From positions 1 to 13,221 of the forward strand of contig CAZFSO010000062.1 in NCBI GenBank assembly GCA_964522095.1: a stretch of 13,221 bases of DNA. Direction: 5' to 3'. The stretch's first letter is position 1, and every line of letters starts with the position of its first letter. This DNA comes from UBA6054 sp964522095. Its GTDB lineage: Bacteria; Planctomycetota; Phycisphaerae; Phycisphaerales; UBA1924. The position numbers and the translations under genes were made by a program. Positions 1 through 5,730 of the stretch are shown piece by piece. Under the pieces are notes generated by a model that was given only the letters and a program-made list of their open reading frames with translations, was not told where the DNA came from and made no database searches.

Positions 1-2
1 GT

Positions 3-404
3 GGAGGCCTCATGAACGGCCTGCGGATGAACTACGACGCCTGGAACCGCCTGGTCAAGACCGAGCACGTCTCGGGGGCCGGGGGGGGCGGCGGCGGCGG
101 GACGGTGCGCGACGTGTCGCTTTACACCTACAACGCCCTGGGCTGGCGGACGAGCAAGCGGTTCGACGCGACCAAGGGCGCCTACGACGGCGTGATGGAG
201 CAGGAGCGGGTCTTCGTCTACGACGCCTCGTGGCGGATCATCGAAGAGCACGTCGACATTGACCACGACACGGCCCCCGGGACCGACTGGGTCAGCCAGC
301 ACTTCTGGGGCCTTCGGTACATCGACGACCTGGTGGCCAAGCGGGTGGACCGGGACGCCGACGGCGACTGGCGTGACGCCGAGAGCCCACTGCAACGATT
401 GTGA
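3..404 (+). CDS. RHS/YD-repeat protein, 3' end only, truncated C-terminus
   Basis: The frame is open from the left edge, so the gene starts outside the window and only about 134 C-terminal residues are visible. The visible part contains a classic YD repeat (NYDAWNRLVK), then a glycine tract encoded by an 8-G run plus GGC repeats at 81-100. YTYNALGWRTSKRF, VFVYDASWRIIEEH and FWGLRYIDDLVAKR follow in the order typical of RHS cores. RHS proteins are large secreted or surface beta-shell proteins, often carrying variable C-terminal tips. Here the core is cut off after GDWRDAES by a five-residue tail and a TGA. Members of the family normally continue with further repeats or a toxin tip, so this is probably the 3' end of a truncated or rearranged gene. 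A second remnant of the same 3' end lies near 811-866. I am confident of the family but not that the protein is functional. Confidence 0.8.
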   Translation, partial: GGLMNGLRMNYDAWNRLVKTEHVSGAGGGGGGGTVRDVSLYTYNALGWRTSKRFDATKGAYDGVMEQERVFVYDASWRIIEEHVDIDHDTAPGTDWVSQHFWGLRYIDDLVAKRVDRDADGDWRDAESPLQRL

Positions 405-411
405 CTAGATC

Positions 412-771
412 ATGAACAGTTTATTGCCCGTTTTTATACAAACCTTTCTTTTTATTACGATGTCGCTTGGTATTGCCGGCTGTCAACGAGGCCCTGCTGG
501 CAGTGAAGTAACTTCCGCATTGGGAAACGGCAGGCTTGTATCAGATGCGATTTTGGAGTATCAACAGAGCAATGGCCGCTTTCCCGAAGAACTTAACGCT
601 TTGGTGCCTGTCTATATCGCAGCCATTCCTCCTCCAGTCCCAGGGGGCGATGGCTGGACGTACCGCTGCTTCGATGACGGTGAGCGGTTTTGTCTTGAGT
701 ACGATTGGGGCGACTCCGGTCCCGCTATTTATACGAACAGTGGACGCCACTGGGTAACCGATACAAAGTGA
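412..771 (+). CDS. small exported lipoprotein of unknown function, low GC
   Basis: This 119-residue protein begins with a hydrophobic signal sequence (about residues 3-23) ending in the lipobox IAGC, so Cys24 should be lipidated and the mature protein tethered to the envelope. The mature part has a pattern seen in pseudopilin-like globular domains: a helix with AILEYQQSNGRFPEELNALVP, then IAAIPPP and a beta-rich tail (GWTYRCFDDGERFCLEYDWG) with two cysteines. There is no pilin-type cleavage motif, so I do not call it a pilin. The gene starts seven bases after the RHS stop and has no obvious Shine-Dalgarno. Its G+C is only about half by hand count, against 70-80% in the neighbours, which suggests recent acquisition. 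In RHS loci small genes in this position are often immunity or orphan cassette genes, but nothing in the sequence proves that here. Confidence 0.65.
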   Translation: MNSLLPVFIQTFLFITMSLGIAGCQRGPAGSEVTSALGNGRLVSDAILEYQQSNGRFPEELNALVPVYIAAIPPPVPGGDGWTYRCFDDGERFCLEYDWGDSGPAIYTNSGRHWVTDTK

Positions 772-810
772 TGACTCACCGGTGCGGATTGGAACGCTCA
801 GGCGGCGTAA

Positions 811-866
811 TGCCTAGTGGCCAAGCGTGAGGGCCGAGACGGGGATTGGCGTGACGCCGAGAGCAC
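811..866 (+). pseudogene. remnant of RHS 3' end, second copy
   Basis: In the frame beginning at 811 this stretch reads CLVAKREGRDGDWRDAES, matching DLVAKRVDRDADGDWRDAES at the end of the RHS fragment (about 331-386). At DNA level there is an exact 18-base direct repeat, 369-386 and 847-864, plus a shared 10-mer at 334-343 and 818-827, with two codons missing between them. A TAA at 808-810 precedes it in frame, so it is not translated as part of any RHS protein. The two copies bracket the low-GC lipoprotein gene. This fits a duplicated core 3' end left by cassette insertion or by recombination between RHS copies. Confidence 0.7.
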
Positions 867-914
867 GGCGTGGAACTGTGTCTTGGGCAGGCGGGATCAG
901 CAGCGGGGTATATC

Positions 915-1538
915 GTGGAGAAGAGCAACGCGTTCTGGCGGGCGCTGACGCTGACCGCGGCCGCTGCAGCGGCTTTGACCGTTCTGCCATTCGCGATGAC
1001 GATCATGCTCGGAAGCGGCTTCTCTGCGGTATTGGCATGTCCGGATTGGGCGTATCATTCGGACGATCTGCGGAGCCTCTGGCGGTTTGAGTATGCCGTG
1101 TTCTCGCCCCGCTCCCCTGACCGGCAGGTCCCACCCGATGAAGGGGGCACTGGGCGGCCCGTACTGGGCGAGGATGCGCCCGATTTCGGCTATCTGGCCG
1201 GCGTCAAGGTGGTCGACTCGCGGTCATTCAGCGGCTTGATTTCCCGCGAGGCGCAGGCCAGCATTGTCATTTATGCAGGATCCCCGCTGCACTCTGTTGC
1301 TGTCACACTGGGCGATCAAAACGAGGTAGAGACGATAGACGGGGTTGTCGAGGCGATCGTCAAACTCAGCCTTGTGTGCTCTGCGGTTGTGGCGGCAAGT
1401 TTCCTCATCGGCATGTTGGTTCGTCGGCGGCGGATCCGGCAAGGGCGGTGTCCCTTCTGCGGGTATATCCGGGGCCCCACCATGGAATGTTCAGAGTGTG
1501 GACGCCCGCCGGCAAGACGACTCGCCAGGAATCCATAA
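915..1538 (+). CDS. two-helix membrane protein with C-terminal zinc ribbon
   Basis: From the GTG at 915 this is a 207-residue protein. An alanine-rich membrane segment lies at about residues 9-35, followed by a central soluble part of roughly 110 residues. A second membrane helix follows at about 147-169, then a basic stretch (RRRRIR) and a zinc ribbon with CPFC (Cys179, Cys182) and CSEC (Cys192, Cys195). The overall plan (helix, extracytoplasmic domain, helix, cytoplasmic CPxCGY...CxECG tail) is one I associate with multicopy planctomycete membrane proteins of unknown function. I prefer 915 because the hydrophobic segment then begins near the N-terminus. An in-frame GTG at 870 would add 15 residues and would start inside the RHS remnant. 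Neither start has a strong Shine-Dalgarno. No function is assigned. Confidence 0.6.
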   Translation: MEKSNAFWRALTLTAAAAAALTVLPFAMTIMLGSGFSAVLACPDWAYHSDDLRSLWRFEYAVFSPRSPDRQVPPDEGGTGRPVLGEDAPDFGYLAGVKVVDSRSFSGLISREAQASIVIYAGSPLHSVAVTLGDQNEVETIDGVVEAIVKLSLVCSAVVAASFLIGMLVRRRRIRQGRCPFCGYIRGPTMECSECGRPPARRLARNP

Positions 1539-1560
1539 GGCCGCACGGCGTCGGAACACG

Positions 1561-1596
1561 AAAAAACGGGTTCTGACACACCCTGTCAGAACCCGT
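1561..1596 (-). terminator. intrinsic terminator of ssrA
   Basis: On the minus strand a perfect 13-bp stem (arms at 1584-1596 and 1566-1578) with a five-base loop is followed at once by a run of T residues (1566-1561). It starts seven bases after the mature 3' end of the tmRNA. The plus-strand reading of the same hairpin lacks a U tract, so it serves the tmRNA and not the membrane-protein gene on the other side, although it may weakly block read-through from there. Confidence 0.9.
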
Positions 1597-1770
1597 CCAA
1601 AATGGAGCCGGGGGGAATCGAACCCCCGTCCCGAGATAGTCGGCAAGGCGCCTCTACGCGTGTAGTCGATCGTTTGATCTCGGCCTTGCACCGGGGATCG
1701 ACACCCTGTGCTTCGGCCCAGCCGCTTGAAACCTCCTCGCCAGCGCGCCAAGAGGCGCCACGCGCTGACC

Positions 1771-1819
1771 AGCCCGATGTTCGTGATCCCCCGCCTCATC
1801 GGGCGTCAGGCGGGGGATC
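1771..1819 (-). other. tmRNA pseudoknot downstream of the tag
   Basis: A perfect 12-bp stem forms between 1808-1819 and 1785-1796. Its 11-base loop contains GCCCGATG (1804-1797), which is complementary over eight bases to CATCGGGC at 1779-1772, just past the stem. That is an H-type pseudoknot, as expected for the chain of pseudoknots that follows the tag in tmRNA. It explains the strong inverted repeat here, which should not be read as a terminator. Confidence 0.85.
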
Positions 1820-1831
1820 GGAGGCCTGATC

Positions 1832-1861
1832 TCAGGCCGCCATGGAGTACTGCGGTTCGGC
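1832..1861 (-). other. tmRNA tag-peptide reading frame (AEPQYSMAA)
   Basis: Reading from GCC at 1861-1859 the codons are GCC GAA CCG CAG TAC TCC ATG GCG GCC TGA, giving AEPQYSMAA. The bases before it (TAACT) resemble the conserved bases that set the resume codon in other tmRNAs, and the first tag residue is alanine as is usual. The stop codon lies in a self-complementary block (1823-1829 with 1832-1838), corresponding to the helix that normally holds the tag stop. The final three residues are MAA, where most bacteria have LAA, the ClpX-recognised end. Confidence 0.9.
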
Positions 1862-1954
1862 AGTTATTGGGTTGCGTGCTTTTAACGAGGCCATCACGCC
1901 CCTCGACGCGCCACACCAAGCGTTCCCTATCCGGTCGAATGCCATATCGGCCCC

Positions 1955-2079
1955 AGTTGTCAAAGAACGGGCAAGGCCCGCACCCGATCATACGCCGGGC
2001 GGGGGTGGCCGGTTCGCCCCGGTCGCCGCAGCACGCCTGATCGGGCGGCGTGTCGCGGGGGCCGGGCATACCGTCGGCC
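1955..2079. promoter_or_regulatory. divergent intergenic region between ssrA and ispD
   Basis: This 125-base gap must hold the ssrA promoter and probably the ispD promoter. On the minus strand a TATGAT hexamer at 1992-1987 is a plausible -10 box, placing transcription start about 26 bases before the mature tmRNA 5' end and leaving a leader for RNase P to remove. No convincing -35 box lies 17 bases upstream of it. On the plus strand I see no clear promoter or strong ribosome site before the ispD ATG. Assignment is weak. Confidence 0.35.
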
Positions 2080-2874
2080 ATGCGTCTGGGCGTCATCATC
2101 CCGGCCGCGGGCTCGTCCCGGCGGTTCAACCCAGACCCCCTGCTCGGGGGGCGGTCCAAACTCGACGAGGACCTCGGCGGCCGGACGGTGCTGCAACGAA
2201 CCGTCGAACTCTTCAACACCCGCCCGGAAGTGGTGGGCGTTGTTGTCGCCGGCCCGCACGATGCCGACGCGATGGCCGCCTTCCGCCTGCGCCACGCCGA
2301 CACGCTGGCGCTGCTGGGGGCGACCATCGTGCCCGGCGGGCCGACGCACCGGTGGGAGACCGTCCGGGCCGCCCTGGCCGCCCTGCCCGACTCGGCGACC
2401 CACGTCGCGGTGCACGACGCCGCCCGGCCCGCGTGCCCGCCGGACCTGATCGACCGCGTGCTCGACGCCGCCGCCCGGTTCCCGGCGGTCGTCCCGGGCG
2501 TCGAGGTCGACAGCACGGTCAAAAGGCTCGGCGACGAGGTCGCCGACGACATGGCCGACCCGCTCGCGTCGATCCTGGGGGCCGAGGAGCGCCCGGCGCT
2601 GCGGGCGGTCGCGGCGACGGTGGACCGGGCGGGCCTGGTGCTCGCGCAGACGCCGCAGGTGTTCGAACGGTCGCTGCTGGAACGGGCCTACGCCCAGACG
2701 GACCTGGACAGCACCGACGACGCGGGCCTGGTCGAGCGCCTGGGCGAGCGCGTGGTGGTGGTGCCGGGCGACCCGCGCAACATCAAGATCACCCGCCCGG
2801 GCGACCTGGACATGATCCGGCGGCTCTCGAACTTCAAGGGCCCGGACCACAAGCCCGCCCACCTGCGGTTCTGA
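2080..2874 (+). CDS. ispD: 2-C-methyl-D-erythritol 4-phosphate cytidylyltransferase
   Basis: IspD transfers CMP from CTP to methylerythritol phosphate, the third step of the MEP route to isoprenoids, in the cytoplasm. The N-terminus has the nucleotidyltransferase signature IIPAAGSSRRF (residues 6-16) and SKL with Lys27 in the place of the usual PKQ lysine. VHDAARP (111-117) carries the metal-binding Asp, STVKR and TVDRAGL lie in the substrate loop, TPQVF is at 191-195, and IKITRPGDL lies at 235-243 near the C-terminus. At 264 residues it is longer than E. coli IspD (236), mostly through about 20 extra residues at 150-175 and a longer loop after AAGSSRR. The ATG at 2080 puts the first beta strand right at the N-terminus; an in-frame GTG at 2050 would add ten unlikely residues. 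No ispF follows, so it is neither fused nor paired with ispF here. Confidence 0.95.
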   Translation: MRLGVIIPAAGSSRRFNPDPLLGGRSKLDEDLGGRTVLQRTVELFNTRPEVVGVVVAGPHDADAMAAFRLRHADTLALLGATIVPGGPTHRWETVRAALAALPDSATHVAVHDAARPACPPDLIDRVLDAAARFPAVVPGVEVDSTVKRLGDEVADDMADPLASILGAEERPALRAVAATVDRAGLVLAQTPQVFERSLLERAYAQTDLDSTDDAGLVERLGERVVVVPGDPRNIKITRPGDLDMIRRLSNFKGPDHKPAHLRF

Positions 2875-2877
2875 CCG

Positions 2878-3534
2878 TCACACCCGGCCCGTGCGCATGC
2901 ACACCGTCGCGTCGTGCCCGCCGAGGTAGTCGTGGCGGAAGGTCACCAGCGGCGTGCGGTCCAGCGCCCACCGCACCATGTCCACGGGATCGAACCGCAC
3001 CGCCGGCGGGTTGGCCGGCGTCCGGGCCCGGTCGTGGCGGACGGACAGGAAGTTGAACAGGAGGACGGCGTCGGCCTGCGCGGTCAGGGGCTGCCAGAAG
3101 CGGTCGAGGATCGCCTGCGCGTCGGCCTGGGGGAGCGTGTTGAGCGAGCCGCAGAAGACCACCGCGTCGACGCCCTCCGCCACAAGGCGGTCCGGGAGCC
3201 CGGCGTCGCGCACGAAGTCGTCCTCCCGGAAGCGGGCGTTGTCGATGCCCGCCTTCTTCGCCTGTGCGGCGGCGTGGGCGAGCGTCTGCGGCACGGCGTC
3301 GACGCCGACGTAGGCCTTCGGCGTCCGGCCGCGCCGGTGCAGGTCGAGCAGCAGGTCGGCGTTGCCGCAGCCGATGTCCGCCAGCGTGCGCCCGCCCAGG
3401 TCGGCCATGCGGCTGAGCACGCGGAAGCGCGTCCGCTGGGCCTGGGGCGAGTGCCACAGCAACGCCTCGAAGCCCGGCCCGTGCGTGCGGGCGGCCTGGA
3501 GGTACGGGTCGAGATAGGGGCGCTCGTCGGGCAT
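2878..3534 (-). CDS. class I SAM-dependent methyltransferase
   Basis: A 218-residue cytoplasmic protein with the Rossmann methyltransferase core. Motif I is LADIGCGNADLL (51-62). An acidic residue ends the second strand (YVGVDAV, Asp79). EDDFV (105-109) lies where the adenine-contacting acidic residue is expected. AVVFCGSLNTL (124-134) fills the motif IV position, and a C-terminal strand pair includes VTFRHDYLGGHDATVCM. The NTL segment is typical of methyltransferases whose substrate is not obvious from sequence, so the target is unknown. The ATG lies two bases after the kinase stop with no Shine-Dalgarno, implying translational coupling. It is the last gene of the nine-gene block and converges on ispD with three bases between the two stop codons. 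Confidence 0.9.
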   Translation of the reverse strand: MPDERPYLDPYLQAARTHGPGFEALLWHSPQAQRTRFRVLSRMADLGGRTLADIGCGNADLLLDLHRRGRTPKAYVGVDAVPQTLAHAAAQAKKAGIDNARFREDDFVRDAGLPDRLVAEGVDAVVFCGSLNTLPQADAQAILDRFWQPLTAQADAVLLFNFLSVRHDRARTPANPPAVRFDPVDMVRWALDRTPLVTFRHDYLGGHDATVCMRTGRV

Positions 3535-3536
3535 GG

Positions 3537-4475
3537 TCAGCCGGCCGTGGCGGGCTCGCCGATGCGGATCATCGCGGCGTAGGCCGCGAACCGCTCGTCG
3601 AGGTCGGCCCGGGAGATCGACCGGAGCCGTTCGAGCGAGAACGACTCGACGTTGAACGAGGCCAGCACCGTCCCGTGGGCCAGCGCCTCGCGCACCGCCT
3701 CGAACGAGCCGGGGTCGGCCGACCCCCCCGCGGCCAGGCGTCCCATCAGCCCGCCGGCGAACGAGTCGCCCGCCCCGGTCGGGTCGACGACCCGCTCGGT
3801 GGGGTAGGCGGGCAGGGCGCACAGCCCGTCGCGGTGCACCAGGATGCAGCCGTGCTCGCCCTTCTTGATGACCACGAAGCGGGGCCCGAGTTCCAGCAGG
3901 CGTCGCCCCGCGGCCACCGGGTTGCGCAGCCCGGTGAACAGTTCGGCCTCGTCGAAGTTGAGCACCAGCCCGTCGACCTTGCCGAGCAGCGTGGTCAGGT
4001 CGTCCTTGGCGATGTTGATCCACAGGTCCATCGTGTCCGCGACGGTCAGCGTCGGCGCGGCGATCTGCGAGAGCAGGTCGGCCTGCACCGCGGGGTGCGA
4101 GTTGGCCAGGAACACGAACGGCGTGTCGCGGAACGATTCGGGGATCGCCGGCGGGGCCTCTTCGAGCACGCCCAGTTCGGTGAACAGCGTGTCGCGCCGG
4201 TCCATGTCGGCGTGGTAGCGACCGCCCCAGCGGAAGGTCTTCGAGCCCTTGCGGACCTCCAGGCCCGCGGTGTCCACCCCGGGCAGCGAGCGGATGGTCT
4301 CGAGGAACGCCGGCGGGCAGTCGTCGCCGACGGCGGCCACCAGCCGGGTCTCGGTGAAGAACGACGCGGCGGCGGCGAAATACACCACCGACCCACCCAG
4401 GATCTCGGCCCGGCGGCCGTTGTCCGGGGTTTCGACGGTGTCGATGCCGATGGTTCCGGTGCAGATCAGGCTCAT
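3537..4475 (-). CDS. PfkB-family (ribokinase-like) carbohydrate or nucleoside kinase
   Basis: The 312-residue protein has the full PfkB pattern. The N-terminus has the ribokinase fold with GIDTVETP and a GGS motif (27-29) for substrate binding. NFDEAELF (173-180) is the conserved N-x-x-E-type motif for Mg/phosphate. VVIKKGEHGC (201-210) follows, and the C-terminal signature DPTGAGDSFAGG (231-242) holds catalytic base Asp237 in the anion hole. The family phosphorylates sugars or nucleosides with ATP; the specific substrate cannot be read from this sequence. The ATG at 4475 overlaps the stop of the upstream small membrane protein gene (ATGA), which decides the start over an upstream in-frame ATG that would overlap it far more. 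The methyltransferase follows after two bases. The kinase is cytoplasmic and looks out of place behind envelope genes, unless it serves a lipid or sugar precursor. Confidence 0.93.
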   Translation of the reverse strand: MSLICTGTIGIDTVETPDNGRRAEILGGSVVYFAAAASFFTETRLVAAVGDDCPPAFLETIRSLPGVDTAGLEVRKGSKTFRWGGRYHADMDRRDTLFTELGVLEEAPPAIPESFRDTPFVFLANSHPAVQADLLSQIAAPTLTVADTMDLWINIAKDDLTTLLGKVDGLVLNFDEAELFTGLRNPVAAGRRLLELGPRFVVIKKGEHGCILVHRDGLCALPAYPTERVVDPTGAGDSFAGGLMGRLAAGGSADPGSFEAVREALAHGTVLASFNVESFSLERLRSISRADLDERFAAYAAMIRIGEPATAG

Positions 4476-4813
4476 GCGGGCATCGTAGGTTCGGCCCCAG
4501 GCGTCGCGCCTTGGCGGGGCCGGGCCGGCGCGTCCGACAGGTCGTAGAGCGTGACGACGCAGCCCGCGCCGAGCAGCATCACGCCCGTCGTGCCGCAGCC
4601 GAGCGCCCACAGCCACCGGTGGATGCTCCACGCGTGCCACAGGTCGCTCTCGTCGACCGATTCGTACGAGGTTCTCATCTCCACGGCCAGCCTGGCACGG
4701 GCCTCGTCCTGCGTCCGCAGGTCCAGGTACACCAGCCCGAGCGCCACGGATACGAGCCCCAGCCCCACCGCGACAGACGCGACGGACAGTCGCAGGTGGA
4801 TCGAACGTTTCAC
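4472..4813 (-). CDS. small membrane protein with two predicted helices
   Basis: A 113-residue protein from a GTG at 4813, in a GTGA overlap with the MCE-gene stop. A basic start (VKRSIHLRLS) leads into a helix at about 8-31. A 30-residue polar part follows (TQDEARARLAVEMRTSYESVD), then a second helix at about 65-90 (WLWALGCGTTGVMLLGAGCVV) and a proline-rich tail ending at the kinase start. No known domain is recognised. It occupies the position after PqiB where E. coli has the lipoprotein PqiC, but it has no lipobox and is not PqiC-like. Its tight coupling on both sides suggests a partner of the MCE protein. An upstream in-frame ATG at 4867 would overlap the MCE gene by over 50 bases and is less likely. 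Confidence 0.75.
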   Translation of the reverse strand: MKRSIHLRLSVASVAVGLGLVSVALGLVYLDLRTQDEARARLAVEMRTSYESVDESDLWHAWSIHRWLWALGCGTTGVMLLGAGCVVTLYDLSDAPARPRQGATPGAEPTMPA

Positions 4814-5730
4814 GGCTCCCTCCCTTGCGTCTGGGTCAGGTCGATCGAGGGCGTCCAGTTCAGCCACGCCGACTCCGGCTCGTCGGCCAGCGCGAAGACC
4901 GCGTCCGGGCTCGGCGCCGCCGCGGGCCGGTCCGGCGTGGCGAAGGCGACGCCCCCGGTGACGAACTGGTCCAGCGAGTCGGCCCGCACCGTCAGCCCGC
5001 GGAACAGGCCGAAGTCGACGCCGACGCTGCCGACGCGCCAGAAGCGCGAGTTCTCACGCACCAGCGGCGCGAACCGCGCCTCGACCTCGATCCGCACGAG
5101 CACGCCGGTCGCGTCTGGCGCGAGTTCCGCCCCCCGCAGCGTGCCAACCCGCACCTCGCGGTACATCACCGGCGACCCGGGCGACAGCCCGCCCAGCCGG
5201 GGCGTGCGCAGCGTCAGCCGCAGCGCGTCGTCCGACCCTGCGGACGCCAGGGGCGGCCCGGGCAACCCCTCGAAGGACGACCGGCGCGGGGCGTCCGCCG
5301 GGCCCGGTCGCACCGCCAGGTACCGCGGCCCGATCAGCGTTTCCAGGCCCGACACGCCCCGCAGGCTGACCTCCGGGCGCACCACCCAGAACCGCGTCCC
5401 GTCCACGCCCAGGGCGGCCGCCTCGGGCGCCAGTTCCGCGGTGACCAGCACGCCCGAGAGGTCCTCGGTCGGCCGGACCGTGCGCACCACCCCGACGCCC
5501 ACCCCGCGGTGGACGACCTCGGCGCCCGGGACCAGGCCCGCCGCGTCGTCGAAGCGGACGGTGATCGTCGGCCCGCGCGCCCGCGTCGCCTGGGCCACGA
5601 CCAGCGCCGCGACGAGCAGCGCCGCCCCCAGGGGCACGACCCACGCCAGGCTGACCCGCCTCGGGCGCACCGCGGCGACCGGCGGCGCGTCGGGTGGGAC
5701 TTCCGCATCGGAAGTGCCGGGGCCGCTCAT
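4810..5730 (-). CDS. PqiB/MlaD-like protein with two MCE domains
   Basis: The 306-residue protein has a proline-rich cytoplasmic N-terminus, one membrane helix (about 29-49) and two MCE domains in the periplasm. The first (about 53-145) shows ITVRFDDAAGLVPGAEVVHRGVGVGVV and FWVVRPEVSLRGVSGLETL, a wording typical of PqiB and YebT. The second (about 168-265) shows LTLRTPRLGGLSPGSPVMYREVRVG. MCE proteins form hexameric rings or tubes that carry lipids between inner and outer membranes. E. coli PqiB has three MCE domains in about 546 residues, so this is a short version. It overlaps the upstream pqiA-like gene by ATGA, and that choice of start (5730) is preferred over the ATG four codons upstream. 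I have not given it the symbol pqiB because its domain count differs. Confidence 0.9.
   Translation of the reverse strand: MSGPGTSDAEVPPDAPPVAAVRPRRVSLAWVVPLGAALLVAALVVAQATRARGPTITVRFDDAAGLVPGAEVVHRGVGVGVVRTVRPTEDLSGVLVTAELAPEAAALGVDGTRFWVVRPEVSLRGVSGLETLIGPRYLAVRPGPADAPRRSSFEGLPGPPLASAGSDDALRLTLRTPRLGGLSPGSPVMYREVRVGTLRGAELAPDATGVLVRIEVEARFAPLVRENSRFWRVGSVGVDFGLFRGLTVRADSLDQFVTGGVAFATPDRPAAAPSPDAVFALADEPESAWLNWTPSIDLTQTQGREP

Larger units (their letters stand above)
1603..1954 (-). ncRNA. ssrA: transfer-messenger RNA (tmRNA, 10Sa RNA), one-piece form
   Basis: The RNA is about 352 nt. Its 5' end reads GGGGCCGATATGGCATTCGA (from 1954), a close match to the conserved tmRNA 5' end. Its 3' end holds a T-arm with GGTTCGATTCC and closes with CGGCTCC plus discriminator A at 1603. 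The first and last seven bases pair as a tRNA-like acceptor with one G-U pair. CCA is not encoded (TTT follows), so it must be added after transcription. Between the ends lie the resume region (AATAACT before GCC), a nine-codon tag ORF ending in TGA, a hairpin around that stop, and an H-type pseudoknot. tmRNA with SmpB rescues stalled ribosomes and tags the nascent chain for proteolysis. The order 5' domain, tag, 3' domain shows the standard, not permuted, form. Confidence 0.97.

Noticed and set aside
1..404. Polymorphic toxin tip at the RHS C-terminus
   Set aside because: Only five residues follow the core-type sequence before the stop, too few for any toxin domain.
412..771. Type IV pilin or pseudopilin
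   Set aside because: The C-terminal part resembles pseudopilin folds, but the N-terminus has a lipobox (IAGC) and no prepilin cleavage motif with a following hydrophobic helix.
1603..1640. Possible tRNA gene, from the GGTTCGATTCC T-arm
   Set aside because: There is no anticodon arm. The T-arm pairs with the tmRNA 5' end at 1954 and belongs to ssrA.
1785..1819. Strong inverted repeat as a terminator
   Set aside because: It has no T tract, and its loop pairs with flanking sequence as a pseudoknot inside the tmRNA.
2080..2874. IspDF fusion enzyme
   Set aside because: The protein ends after the IspD fold at 264 residues and no IspF sequence follows.
1842..3056. Long plus-strand open frame of 404 codons over ssrA and ispD
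   Set aside because: Its product is an Arg/Pro/Gly-rich low-complexity chain, and it runs across the antisense of the tmRNA and out of frame with the clearly real ispD. It is a high-GC shadow.
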